From DASXTB01 sp036505615 (GTDB lineage: Bacteria; Acidobacteriota; UBA6911; JACQSX01): a DNA stretch of 64,000 nt. The notes beneath the pieces are model-generated. The model saw only the letters and a program-made list of their open reading frames with translations, made no database searches and had not been told where the DNA came from. Positions 9,053 to 17,307 of this stretch are shown here, piece by piece. Within the stretch, counting starts at the first letter, position 1. Every line of letters starts with the position of its first letter. The position numbers and the translations under genes are program-made. The stretch covers positions 1 to 64,000 of the forward strand of contig DASXTB010000409.1 in assembly GCA_036505615.1 (NCBI GenBank), written 5' to 3'.

Positions 9053-9783
9053 CGGAGGAGCAACGATCTGAGCACCTGCTCCAACTGATCGTTGACCTTT
9101 GCAAACTGGTCCTCTGCAAAAGGCTTCAATCGACGCGTCGGAACATAATCCCAAAGCGCGTAAGCGAAGATAATCAGCGCCATGAGATAAATAAATGGGA
9201 CAAAAAACCCAAAAATTTGAAATGGCGAAACGGCGAATACATAGCGTCCAAAATTAATGCTCTGCAAAGCCACCATGACCGCAATCCCCACCAGAATTCC
9301 CTTTGCATTGCGCCCCAGATCCAGTTGGTTATTTGAATAGACTTTGCGGTACACCAACAGGCACGCCACAACCTGCAGCGGAAGAGTCAGCGCATGGTAG
9401 TTCAGGAAGGGATCCCCTCTTTTCATCGAAAATACCTGCCAAGCAATTGGCGCTGTAGTCACAGCGACGAGACTAGCCCAGCGCGGCAAGTCCTTCCAAG
9501 AACTATTGGCATAGCCAACACTTTGACGGTACAAATCCCAGAGGATCCAGAGTTGCAACAACGGGATCAAAGTGTTCGGAAGGTGAAAGGAATAGTAGTA
9601 CTGAGGGGACGTGATGCCAAAAAAAAGGACTACAAGAAGATTTCCCAGCGAGGTAGTGAGGCAGAAACTGATGTATCCGTAAAAGATTGGATACAGATGC
9701 AATATCCCGTTCCTGAAACCTCGAAAGAGAATCAAAAACAGCAGGACAATATTGATAGCCCAAATCGCGTAAGCCTGCGTCAT
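9049..9783 (-). CDS. Hypothetical polytopic membrane protein
   Basis: A 244-residue protein with about six or seven membrane segments ('IWAINIVLLFLILF', 'FYGYISFCLTTSLGNLLVVL', and others to 'FVPFIYLMALIIFAYALW') and a short soluble C-terminus ending 'AKVNDQLEQVLRSLLLR'. Not recognised. It is the first gene of a two-gene operon with the overlapping 134-residue protein, and its upstream region holds the paired palindromes at 9844-9888. Confidence 0.72.
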   Translation of the reverse strand: MTQAYAIWAINIVLLFLILFRGFRNGILHLYPIFYGYISFCLTTSLGNLLVVLFFGITSPQYYYSFHLPNTLIPLLQLWILWDLYRQSVGYANSSWKDLPRWASLVAVTTAPIAWQVFSMKRGDPFLNYHALTLPLQVVACLLVYRKVYSNNQLDLGRNAKGILVGIAVMVALQSINFGRYVFAVSPFQIFGFFVPFIYLMALIIFAYALWDYVPTRRLKPFAEDQFAKVNDQLEQVLRSLLLR

Positions 9784-9843
9784 CCGAATAAACTAAAGAT
9801 AAATCGGTTTAAGCGCAAGTCATTTTAAGAAAGTCAAGCATTA

Positions 9844-9888
9844 TTGGATATACCAACAAAAACGACGATTCTGTGTTGGTTATTCCAA
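9844..9888. promoter_or_regulatory. Two TTGG-N5-CCAA palindromes, possible operator pair
   Basis: TTGG-ATATA-CCAA at 9844-9856 and TTGG-TTATT-CCAA at 9876-9888, centres 32 bp apart (about three helical turns). The two sites are also inverted copies of each other (15 of 17 flanking positions pair). They lie between the divergent membrane operon and the small secreted protein, as expected of an operator for a dimeric repressor. Binding protein unknown. Confidence 0.45.
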
Positions 9889-9967
9889 TATTGCTATCTC
9901 CTTCCGTGCCTGGTCCTCTATCTTGGCGTCAATCTAGAATAAAAACCTTATGGTTAGGAGGCACAAC

Positions 9968-10165
9968 ATGTTTTATCGAGCCGCATTCTGTCTGATTCTG
10001 TTGGCCCTTTGGGCTGCTCCTCACAATCTATCGAGGGCTAAATCAAGCGTAGCGCCGGCACCTCACAGCCCGTCTCTTAGAGCGGATGACTGCTGCCCCG
10101 AACCGCCGCCACCGCCGCCGCCGCCAGCCGGAGCCGTGCCGGCAGGAGCCCCGACCGGAACGTAG
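9968..10165 (+). CDS. Small secreted protein with proline-rich tail
   Basis: A 65-residue peptide: signal sequence at about 1-25 ('FYRAAFCLILLALWAAPH'), a short spacer, an adjacent cysteine pair ('DDCCPE') and a C-terminal run of eight prolines. AGGAGG at 9956-9961 sits at the right distance for ATG 9968, so the ATG at 9950 is not used. It is followed after 65 bp by a CheY-like gene. Function unknown; the coding call rests on the Shine-Dalgarno and signal peptide. Confidence 0.55.
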   Translation: MFYRAAFCLILLALWAAPHNLSRAKSSVAPAPHSPSLRADDCCPEPPPPPPPPAGAVPAGAPTGT

Positions 10166-10182
10166 CTGCCGATCCGGAGCGT

Positions 10183-10228
10183 AAATGAAGGGGTCAGGAA
10201 CCCGGCGGGGCTTGGCTCCCCTCATTTC
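10183..10228 (+). terminator. Hairpin before the response regulator start
   Basis: AAATGAAGGGG (10183-10193) pairs with CCCCTCATTTC (about 10218-10228) with one mismatch, with more GC pairing inside. There is no T-run, so it is not a classical terminator. It lies directly before the ATG at 10231 and could mask the translation start. Confidence 0.3.
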
Positions 10229-10230
10229 CT

Positions 10231-10596
10231 ATGGCCAAAATCCTAGTCGTGGATGACGAGCCTGCGATCGTGCGCTTTCTCAAGAGCTTTCTAGAGAAGA
10301 GGCATTACGCGGCTGTGACGGCATCCACCGGGCAGGAGGCGCTCGAAAAGTTCAGGCAAGAAGCCCCCGAAGTAGTCCTGCTCGATATCCGACTGCCCGA
10401 TAGGAACGGTCTGGAAGTACTCAAGGAAATGAAGAGCATCGATCCGCGCGTCAGCGTGATCATAGTTACAGCCGTCACCGATGACGAAATAGGCAAGCGG
10501 GCCCTGGAGTTGGGCGCGTTCGATTATCTGATCAAGCCGTTCGAGCTGGGGCATCTGGAGCAAGTCCTGAGATGGACGGTTAAGTTGATTTCCTGA
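10231..10596 (+). CDS. Single-domain CheY-like response regulator
   Basis: A 121-residue receiver domain only. The acidic pair is in 'VVDDEPAIV', the phosphoacceptor Asp in 'VVLLDIRLPDRNG' (about residue 52), Thr in 'IIVTAVTDD' and Lys in 'DYLIKPFELG'. No output domain. No kinase is adjacent, and no clear Shine-Dalgarno precedes the start. Confidence 0.88.
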   Translation: MAKILVVDDEPAIVRFLKSFLEKRHYAAVTASTGQEALEKFRQEAPEVVLLDIRLPDRNGLEVLKEMKSIDPRVSVIIVTAVTDDEIGKRALELGAFDYLIKPFELGHLEQVLRWTVKLIS

Positions 10597-10616
10597 AGTA
10601 TGGAACGAAGTATAGA

Positions 10617-10790
10617 ACATGGATACGAGCGGGAGAGTGGGTGAGCGGGCGAGCGGCTGAGTGGGCGAGTCGGTAATCCCGTGATCCTTCAAACTCTCTA
10701 TTATACGGTTCTCCAGTGACCGGCTCCCCTACTCCAGCGCTCTCCACTCCCCCACTCTCCCGCTCACCCACTCATTCCCTCTCCAGCCCG
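10617..10790. repeat. Inverted octamer tract, unit GCGAGTGG / CCACTCGC
   Basis: Left arm 10628-10680 consists of degenerate 8-bp units (GAGAGTGG, GTGAGCGG, GCGAGCGG); right arm about 10735-10785 holds the complementary CCACTCTC/CCGCTCAC units. It lies between convergent genes. The same 8-bp family is translated within the NHL protein near 63320-63450. Confidence 0.8.
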
Positions 10791-10801
10791 GTGTATCTTC
10801 C

Positions 10802-13462
10802 CTAAGGAACTACCTTCGACGCCGGTACCGCCGACAGCACGCTGCCGCTTCCCGTGCCGAAAAGTACAATCGCCGACACAGGCTGATCGGATCGCACGCG
10901 AATATATCCGCCCGACTGATTTGCCGCAGCGGGAACCAGTTCTGTAATCAGATTACTCAACTTCTGATTGGCGCTCAGCGTCTGCTGCTTGGTTCCCAAA
11001 AGCACGCCGCTGGGAGCATGAGCTTCTATTGTGAGCTGCGCCGAAACTGGATTCGGATTGTAGATGGCCAGTCCGGTAAAGAAGCCGCTTGCCGTGGCCA
11101 ACTGTTCAAACAACAGGTCCTTCCCCAAAGTTGCGACCGATTCCAGCGGCAGCTCGGAGGCAAAGTTGGGAACAAAGGCGGCGCCATCTCCAAAAAGAAT
11201 GCTGCCAAAAAGCGAGCCGCCGGAAAGACTCTTTACTGTGATCGACCCGATAATGGGCGGCCCCGCCGGAAGCAGGCCGAAGGTATCTGCAACCTCGAGC
11301 TTCAGAATTGTCTGGGCGCCGACAACCTGCACTTGAGGAGTTCCAACATCCCTCCCTGAAAGATCCCGGGCGTCGATCTCCACGGAAATCGGCGTATTTC
11401 CGGGATTGACCAGGTACAGGCGCGAGAAGAATGTCAATCCGGCATTCCCCACGGCAAAATGCGGAGTTACCAAAGTCGTCGCAGTCGCGTTGAGATCTTG
11501 CGCATTCAGGCTTGCCAGCGAGGAATTCGAGCTGAGCAACTCCAGGGCAAACACAGGCTGAGTGCTGTGGAAGGTTATGTAGCCAAGATCGCTGAATATC
11601 CCGGGGAATAAATCTGACGCGGTGATTCTTAAATTTCCTCGGGCAGCAACTGTTTTGGTCGCCGACAATTTTTGCGCCCCCGTAACTGACAACCCGACAA
11701 ACTGAAATGTCAGCGTGGCCTGCGTGGTGTTGAAATTGGCCACGTTGATTTCAGTCTGGTAAGTGGCGTTTTGACGGATGTCGGTGAAAACTCCGTCCGT
11801 GAGCGGCGAGCTCGGCACATCGCTCCCGTCCAGCTTAGTGAGCGCGAAATCGCCCGTCAGAAAGAAGGAGTAAACCTGCGGCTGGTCTGCCTGCAGTTCC
11901 ACCCAGCCACTCTCGTTCTGCACCGCTTGAAAGATCTCCTGGCTAAGCTTGGCCACCTGGCCGCCGGCCGGAACGGAAAGCATGGCGGGATTCACCATCC
12001 CTGGAATCGAGATCAGTTTTCCAGTGGAGTCCAAAAAGAGAGCCCGTACTACAGTCGATTGACTAGAAAGATTGGTAATACCGATGCCGGTAAAGTCGGT
12101 GCTGCTCTGGCGGACGGCGGCGAAACGCTGCAAGGATTGTGTAATATTCTGCTCGGCGACAATCAAGCCGGCAGTGTAATAAGAGGTTTGCCCGCCCGCA
12201 GTCACCTTGACCTGTCTTGCACCCGGAGTAGCGTCCGGCGCTACCGCAATGTCGGCAAAGACGAACGCCGTTCCGCTTTGGAAGCTGCCCGTGCCGCGTG
12301 TCTTGATCGTTATACCGGAACCCTCAATATCCAGCTTCAAATCAGCCGCGCCCTTGGTAATTCCGTCGCCCACGACGACAAAGGTTATCGGCTGTGCCTG
12401 TCCCTCGCCTGGCGCCAGTAGAATTGGGCCAGCGCCAACTAGAAAGCTGTTGGCAGAGCCGCTGGCGCCGTTAAAATTGCGCCCCGCTTTTGTGGCGTTC
12501 AGCGTGGTATCCCCGGAGGGCACGGAGATGTTGGCACTTTGAATGTTCTGCCCTACGGCCACCGTCTGAGCGGGGCCATCGGATGTTTTAAATTTGGTGC
12601 TGGCGCTGCCGAAAAATGCGTTGATGTTCCCGCTGAAAAGTGAGCTTAACGTGACAGGACCGTCAAAGGGTTCGGCGTAAATGGAATAATTCCCGGGCGG
12701 CACGCTGTCAATCAAGTAAGAACCGTCGCGTAAACTCACCCCGCTTATGTAGACATTCTTCGTCGAGTCGTAAGCAACGACATGGGCGCCAAACACCGGA
12801 GTCGATCCTGACAGCACCTTACCCGAGATGGAACCGAACGGGTGATTGGCCGTGGGATAGGTTGAGGCAACAAAGGCGACGTCGTCGGCATCCAGACTGC
12901 GTTGAAAGAATTCTACTTCACCGGAGCTCTGAAACATGGTGGCTGACTGCACGGCTGTATGATCGGCGGTGATGGAGTGACCCATCTCATGCGTGGCGAC
13001 TGACTGAACATCGAAGCCTTGAGTGCCTGGAACTACAAAAAAAGTGACATTTGGATTGAATGCGATGTCGGTATCGTTGACAATCCCGCTGGACGAGCCA
13101 AAGGAAATCACGGTTTGGGCCAGCGTGTCGCTATCGCCGATGAATTCGCTGTTGTCGGAAAATGTAATCAGATTTATTCCGTCGCTCTGGGCTTTTGTCT
13201 GACTGCTGGTGGTAAAGGGCAGGAAGACGACGGCGGATGTGGAGAGCTGGTTCCATTCCTGACGCGCCGCATTCAGAGCCGCGATCGGGTCTCCCCCCGG
13301 GAGAATATTCGGGGCGGTTGCGATCTTGTCGTTCAGCACAAACTGCACATTAGTGGAAGGAAGCTTGAGTGGATCTCCCGAATTCGTGCGGATCCGGGAA
13401 AAGCCCATGAGCGACAGCGACAGCACGCAACACAGCAGAACAGAAAGCAGCAATCTTTTCAT
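10802..13462 (-). CDS. Secreted matrixin-like zinc metalloprotease with carboxypeptidase-regulatory-like domain
   Basis: An 886-residue exported protein with signal peptide (residues 1-20, 'LLLSVLLCCVLSLSLMGFS'). A metzincin domain follows with zinc motif 'HEMGHSITADHT' near residue 160 (HExxHxxxxxH) and a possible Met-turn 'SATMF'. The glycine normal in HExxHxxGxxH is replaced by threonine. Residues about 210-270 ('ISGKVLSGSTPVFGAHVVAY', 'SYLIDSVPPGNYSIYAEP') are a carboxypeptidase-regulatory-like beta-sandwich. The remaining 600 residues are beta-rich repeats of the kind seen on large acidobacterial secreted proteins. Its ATG overlaps the upstream gene by ATGA. It could be a substrate of the type II secretion system in this window, which is inference. 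Confidence 0.85.
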   Translation of the reverse strand: MKRLLLSVLLCCVLSLSLMGFSRIRTNSGDPLKLPSTNVQFVLNDKIATAPNILPGGDPIAALNAARQEWNQLSTSAVVFLPFTTSSQTKAQSDGINLITFSDNSEFIGDSDTLAQTVISFGSSSGIVNDTDIAFNPNVTFFVVPGTQGFDVQSVATHEMGHSITADHTAVQSATMFQSSGEVEFFQRSLDADDVAFVASTYPTANHPFGSISGKVLSGSTPVFGAHVVAYDSTKNVYISGVSLRDGSYLIDSVPPGNYSIYAEPFDGPVTLSSLFSGNINAFFGSASTKFKTSDGPAQTVAVGQNIQSANISVPSGDTTLNATKAGRNFNGASGSANSFLVGAGPILLAPGEGQAQPITFVVVGDGITKGAADLKLDIEGSGITIKTRGTGSFQSGTAFVFADIAVAPDATPGARQVKVTAGGQTSYYTAGLIVAEQNITQSLQRFAAVRQSSTDFTGIGITNLSSQSTVVRALFLDSTGKLISIPGMVNPAMLSVPAGGQVAKLSQEIFQAVQNESGWVELQADQPQVYSFFLTGDFALTKLDGSDVPSSPLTDGVFTDIRQNATYQTEINVANFNTTQATLTFQFVGLSVTGAQKLSATKTVAARGNLRITASDLFPGIFSDLGYITFHSTQPVFALELLSSNSSLASLNAQDLNATATTLVTPHFAVGNAGLTFFSRLYLVNPGNTPISVEIDARDLSGRDVGTPQVQVVGAQTILKLEVADTFGLLPAGPPIIGSITVKSLSGGSLFGSILFGDGAAFVPNFASELPLESVATLGKDLLFEQLATASGFFTGLAIYNPNPVSAQLTIEAHAPSGVLLGTKQQTLSANQKLSNLITELVPAAANQSGGYIRVRSDQPVSAIVLFGTGSGSVLSAVPASKVVP

Positions 13463-13974
13463 CGCACCACCCTCCGAGAATCACGATCCGCTTGCCGGAT
13501 TCGCTGCAGAAGTTCTGCCAAAGGAATCTTGTCGGCAGCGGCGGCCATGGGAACCGCTGGAATAGCGAACCTTTCTCCACGTTCCTGAATCACCGGAAAT
13601 TTCCCCTGGATCAATCCGGTGGTACGCCATTTGCCCGCAAGATTCTTCAGGAATAACACCGCTTCTTCGCCCACTTGAAACCGGGCTGTTCCGGGGACGA
13701 TCATCCCTTTGTCCCCCACCACTCCGCCCAGCTCCGTCACTGTGACAAACGGGCCGGCCTGTCCCTTGGCGGCGTCCATCACCTGGATCCTAGTGTCAGT
13801 CAACACCCAGCCTCGTTCGGGCATAATATAACTATATGTGCTTACTACCTTGCCGTAGACGACCAGTTCGGAATGATCCAGCAGTTGATTAAAATCCAAT
13901 CTTCGGAGGGTCGTTGCCGTTGCGAAAGAGCAAAGCAGCGTCACCGCGGCAAGTAATCCACAGATCTTCTTCAT
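13459..13974 (-). CDS. Hypothetical secreted protein, partner of the metalloprotease
   Basis: A 171-residue protein starting at ATG 13974 (GGGGA about 7 bases upstream) with signal peptide 'KKICGLLAAVTLLCSFATA'. The mature part ('LLDHSELVVYGKVVSTYSY', 'VTVTELGGVVGDKGMIVPG', 'FQVGEEAVLFLKN') resembles the small beta-barrel proteins often found in front of matrixin-like proteases. The ATGA overlap with the protease gene implies co-translation; a chaperone or inhibitor role is possible but unproven. Confidence 0.75.
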   Translation of the reverse strand: MKKICGLLAAVTLLCSFATATTLRRLDFNQLLDHSELVVYGKVVSTYSYIMPERGWVLTDTRIQVMDAAKGQAGPFVTVTELGGVVGDKGMIVPGTARFQVGEEAVLFLKNLAGKWRTTGLIQGKFPVIQERGERFAIPAVPMAAAADKIPLAELLQRIRQADRDSRRVVR

Positions 13975-14317
13975 AAGTTCCCCTTTCACCGTCACGTTAC
14001 AGGGTTCGGCTTTCAAGTTTCAAGCCGGAAACCTTTAACCTGGATCATTCAAGAACTGAATGAATCGGCCACAGATTACACGGATTTACACGGATAAGAT
14101 CGGGGTCCGGGGATGGCCCCAACTGCAGTCTGACGGGCGAGTCATTCATCGCGCCCATCCCCTGACCCCGAACTTATCCGTGTAATCAGCGTAAATCGGT
14201 GGCTGGCTCTTTTAATTCATGCATAATCCCGGTCAAGGTGTACGAACCACCTCAAATGAACTTGAAACTTGGAACTTGAAACCTGTAACTTCATCTACCT
14301 GTAACTCCATGTAAAAG
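13975..14317. repeat. Divergent gap with 48-bp imperfect inverted repeat
   Basis: Arms 14069-14116 and 14155-14202 pair with few mismatches. The outer part is built of GATTACACGGAT-like units, the inner part of GGGGTCCGGGGATGG. No gene is seen in this 343-bp gap. Related ACACGG arms occur at 29103-29245 and 52098-52223. Confidence 0.75.
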
Positions 14318-15277
14318 ATGCAAAATCTTACAAGAAGTCTCACGCCATCTGAGTATTCCTGCTCACCGCTGTTATTCATCTTTATTGACGGGGTGGGAAT
14401 TGGGCGTCCCGACCGCAAAATTAACCCATTGTTTGCCGGGAACAGCCAGGTTTTGGGCTTTTACGAGGGCCAGCAACCTCAAACGTACCGCGACGGACGC
14501 CTGATTCCCACAAACGCCACACTTGGAGTGGAAGGGCGCCCGCAGAGCGCCACCGGACAAACGGCTCTGTTTACCGGAGTGAACGCTCCGGTCATTTTGG
14601 GGAGGCACTTAAACGGATTCCCATCGCCAAGATTAAAAGAACTATTAAAAGACTCTATTTTTCGGAAAGCCAAAGAGCGTGGTTTGACAGTCAGCTTCGC
14701 CAATGCTTATCGCCCTGAATATTTTACCGAGCCGGCGCAAAGGATCTCGGCCACCACGTCCGCTTTCCAGCAGGCGGGAATTGCTCTTCGCACTTTCGAC
14801 GATTTGCGCCAAGGGAATGCTCTGTCGCATGAATTTACGCGCAGCTTGATTCGGTCGCGTGGTTACGACTTCGAACCGATTGAGCCGGAGACAGCAGCCA
14901 CTCAACTGCTGAATATTTTTCACCAGTGCGATTTGCTCCTCTATGAGTTTTTCATGACCGACGTTGTCGCCCACACCCAATCGATGCCCGACGCGCTGGC
15001 TCTGCTGGGAAAACTGGAGACCTTCCTAAAAACTGTGATCGACGGGCTGAACGGCGAGCAAGAGTCGCTGCTGATCACTAGCGACCACGGAAATTTTGAA
15101 GATCTCTCCACTCGATCACACACTCTAAACCCCGTGCCGACGCTGGTATGGGGGCCCGCAGAAAAATTCTTTAGCGCAGAGACGCCCCGCCGGGGAGTCT
15201 CCATGGCATCCGAGAGACAGTTCGCCTTGACTGACGTCGGCCCTGCCATTCTTCGGTCCCTCGGGGTTTCGGCGTGA
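14318..15277 (+). CDS. Alkaline-phosphatase-superfamily metalloenzyme
   Basis: A 319-residue protein of the binuclear-metal fold shared by phosphopentomutase, cofactor-independent phosphoglycerate mutase and phosphatases. Metal-ligand motifs are 'LLFIFIDGVGIG' near residue 22, 'DVVAHTQSMPDAL' near 213 and 'LITSDHGNFEDLS' near 250. Its length is too short for phosphoglycerate mutase, and the substrate is unknown. The stop overlaps the acyltransferase start by GTGA, so the two are likely expressed together. No clear Shine-Dalgarno before ATG 14318. Confidence 0.8.
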   Translation: MQNLTRSLTPSEYSCSPLLFIFIDGVGIGRPDRKINPLFAGNSQVLGFYEGQQPQTYRDGRLIPTNATLGVEGRPQSATGQTALFTGVNAPVILGRHLNGFPSPRLKELLKDSIFRKAKERGLTVSFANAYRPEYFTEPAQRISATTSAFQQAGIALRTFDDLRQGNALSHEFTRSLIRSRGYDFEPIEPETAATQLLNIFHQCDLLLYEFFMTDVVAHTQSMPDALALLGKLETFLKTVIDGLNGEQESLLITSDHGNFEDLSTRSHTLNPVPTLVWGPAEKFFSAETPRRGVSMASERQFALTDVGPAILRSLGVSA

Positions 15278-15882
15278 AAGATCACCTGCTGGTTTCGTTC
15301 TGCAAAGCCGGCCTGCGAATTCTTTTTCGCGCTGTTTTCCGGATTGAGTACCACGGCCTGGACAACATTCCGGAGATGGGCGCGGCTCTGATCGTGCCCA
15401 ACCATCAAAGTTACCTGGATCCTTTGTTGGTGGGAGCGGCGGTGCCCCGCTCGGTCCGTTACATGACCATGAAGCAGTTGTTTCGATGGCCGCTTCTGGC
15501 CTCCTTCCTCCGATTCTATGGCGCTTTTCCAGTAGCCACCCGCAGCGCTGATAAGGCCGCGATCAAGTCAACACTCAAGTTCTTGAAGGCGGGGGAATTG
15601 GTAATTATTTTTCCTGAAGGCGGGCGGACAAGAGATGGAAAGATGATGCCATTTTTCCAGGGCTTTGCGCGCATCGCCTTATTGAGAAATGTATCGATCG
15701 TACCAGTAACGGTCACTGGAGCCCATCGCGTCTGGCCGCCGGCCCGTCGTTTTCCAATACCTCACAAAGTGCGAGTCACGTTTCACCCGCAGATCCATCC
15801 GTCTGATTTTCAAATCGAGGACGGCGCAAGGCCGGCGCGGATCGTGGAAAGAGTCAAGAAAATTATTCGCTCGGCCCTGTGA
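15274..15882 (+). CDS. plsC: 1-acyl-sn-glycerol-3-phosphate acyltransferase (PlsC family)
   Basis: A 202-residue PlsC-type enzyme, which transfers an acyl chain to lysophosphatidate in phospholipid synthesis. Block I 'VPNHQSYLDPLLVG' (HxxxxD), block III 'IIFPEGGRTRDGKM' and block IV 'VPVTVTGAHRVWPP' are all present. The start is GTG 15274 overlapping the previous stop. Paralogues acylating other substrates cannot be excluded. Confidence 0.88.
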   Translation: MKDHLLVSFCKAGLRILFRAVFRIEYHGLDNIPEMGAALIVPNHQSYLDPLLVGAAVPRSVRYMTMKQLFRWPLLASFLRFYGAFPVATRSADKAAIKSTLKFLKAGELVIIFPEGGRTRDGKMMPFFQGFARIALLRNVSIVPVTVTGAHRVWPPARRFPIPHKVRVTFHPQIHPSDFQIEDGARPARIVERVKKIIRSAL

Positions 15883-16046
15883 CAATTGCGGGTTGTGGAT
15901 TTCGGATTGCGGAATTAGAGAAATGCGGGTTGTCAGTGGTCCGTGGTCCGTTGTTTCTTAAGAAACCTCGTTGTTCAACAACTACGAACCACTGACAACG
16001 GACAGACTTAAATCCGCAATCCGAAATCCACAATCCGCAATAGCGA
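15883..16046. repeat. Nested palindrome made of two heptamer families
   Basis: Outer arms (15885-15925 and about 16010-16042) are GATTGCG/CGCAATC units. Inner arms (about 15930-15955 and 15985-16005) are GTCAGTG/GTCCGTT units in opposite orientation. The centre, near 'TTTCTTAAGAAA', is itself palindromic. It lies between convergent genes. Confidence 0.8.
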
Positions 16047-17153
16047 TCAGGTAATAGTCACCAGCACGCGTTCATCCATATATTTTCCGAGATCGCCCCG
16101 CAGCGACGGCATCCAGCTAAACACTTTCCTGTAAACGTCCTGGCTCTCCATGCAGAGATATACGGTGCTGCCGGGACTGCGCCGGCGGATCCACTCGATC
16201 ATGCGCGCGTACATTTCGACGCGAATCGGTTTGAAGTACTGGAACTTGCCATCGGTTCCGCGGATGATTTCTCCGTAGAGGATTTGACTGCGCGGAAAGC
16301 GCCAGCGGATCATGTCGCGCTGGTCTTTGTTGAAGCGGAGCCCGCCTATGCTGAGCCAGGCGATCTCTTGCGGGGTGAATCGGTCAAATAGTGCGTCGAC
16401 CAGCGCGTGATAATCCGCCTGCCAGTTCTGGTAGTGCACCATCGGATCAAAATGGAATCCGAGGCGATAGCCGTGATCGGCGCAGCGCCTCGCCGCTTCG
16501 AGTTTTTCTTCCAGAGTCGCCGTCTTCCATTCCTCATGCGAGGTGACAAAAGGTGTGTTGATCGACCATGAAACCACAGTGTTGCGGTTGGACTCGATTT
16601 GCAGGAGGTTTTCAATGTTGTTTGTCTTGGTCTTCAACTCCAAAATGGCATTTTTGCGGCCGCCGAAAAACGGAACCATCCACTTGGAAATCCCGGTCAG
16701 ATGGTCCAACCCCAGCGAGTCGGAGAGTTCACCCGTGCCGACTCGATATACTCCCTGAGGATTCTGCGAAAAAGCGTCATCCAGTTGCTCCAGCAGCTCA
16801 GGCACGTTCACGTAAACTCGCATGAAAGGGTTGTTCAGATATGCCTGCAGAATGCAGTAGGTGCACTCAAGGTGGCAGTTGGTCGCATAGGTGACGGTGA
16901 AGTAATTGCAACTGACATGGCTGGCCGTGCAGCCAGGGCACAGTTTAAGGAATTTTCCCTGTTGGCGCGTCAACACCAGCTGTTTTTTACCGCTGGTGAG
17001 CGTGGTATCGCTGGCATAAAGTGCTTCCAGCTCTTCCCGAGAGCGAAAGTAGACCACCGGCACACCAGCGGCCTGCTGCAGCGTGTAGCGTGTAATCGGC
17101 TCTTCGACGACAGCCGGATCAACGTAGATTTTTTCGGGCTTGTATTGTTTCAT
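16047..17153 (-). CDS. Spore-photoproduct-lyase family radical SAM protein
   Basis: A 368-residue radical SAM protein. The iron-sulfur motif is 'NCHLECTYCILQAY' (CxxxCxxC) near residue 97; SPL-type features are 'LCPGCTASHVSCNYF' just before it, 'VGTGELSDSLGLDHL' and 'YLCMESQDVYRKVF' at the end. Spore photoproduct lyase repairs the thymine dimer of spore DNA, but relatives are widespread in non-sporulating bacteria with unknown roles, so a DNA-repair function is not certain. The next gene on the same strand encodes a ParB-like protein 154 bp upstream. Confidence 0.88.
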   Translation of the reverse strand: MKQYKPEKIYVDPAVVEEPITRYTLQQAAGVPVVYFRSREELEALYASDTTLTSGKKQLVLTRQQGKFLKLCPGCTASHVSCNYFTVTYATNCHLECTYCILQAYLNNPFMRVYVNVPELLEQLDDAFSQNPQGVYRVGTGELSDSLGLDHLTGISKWMVPFFGGRKNAILELKTKTNNIENLLQIESNRNTVVSWSINTPFVTSHEEWKTATLEEKLEAARRCADHGYRLGFHFDPMVHYQNWQADYHALVDALFDRFTPQEIAWLSIGGLRFNKDQRDMIRWRFPRSQILYGEIIRGTDGKFQYFKPIRVEMYARMIEWIRRRSPGSTVYLCMESQDVYRKVFSWMPSLRGDLGKYMDERVLVTIT

Positions 17154-17307
17154 ACACTTCAGTTTCAGTCTGAGGTTTCAAATTTCAGGTATACGGGCCT
17201 GTTGCCCAAAACAATGGCCACGCCAGTCTGTAGGGGCGGTTCGTGAACCGGTCCGTCGGAGCATTTCGATTTCGTTGCAAGACGGCGACAAATTCGGAAC
17301 TTCAAAC

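Noticed and set aside
11771..12421. + strand open frame opposite the metalloprotease gene
   Set aside because: Antisense shadow of a well-supported gene; composition is not protein-like.
16047..17153. Calling the SPL-type protein a true spore photoproduct lyase
   Set aside because: No sporulation genes seen; many relatives are in non-spore-formers. Kept as a family assignment only.
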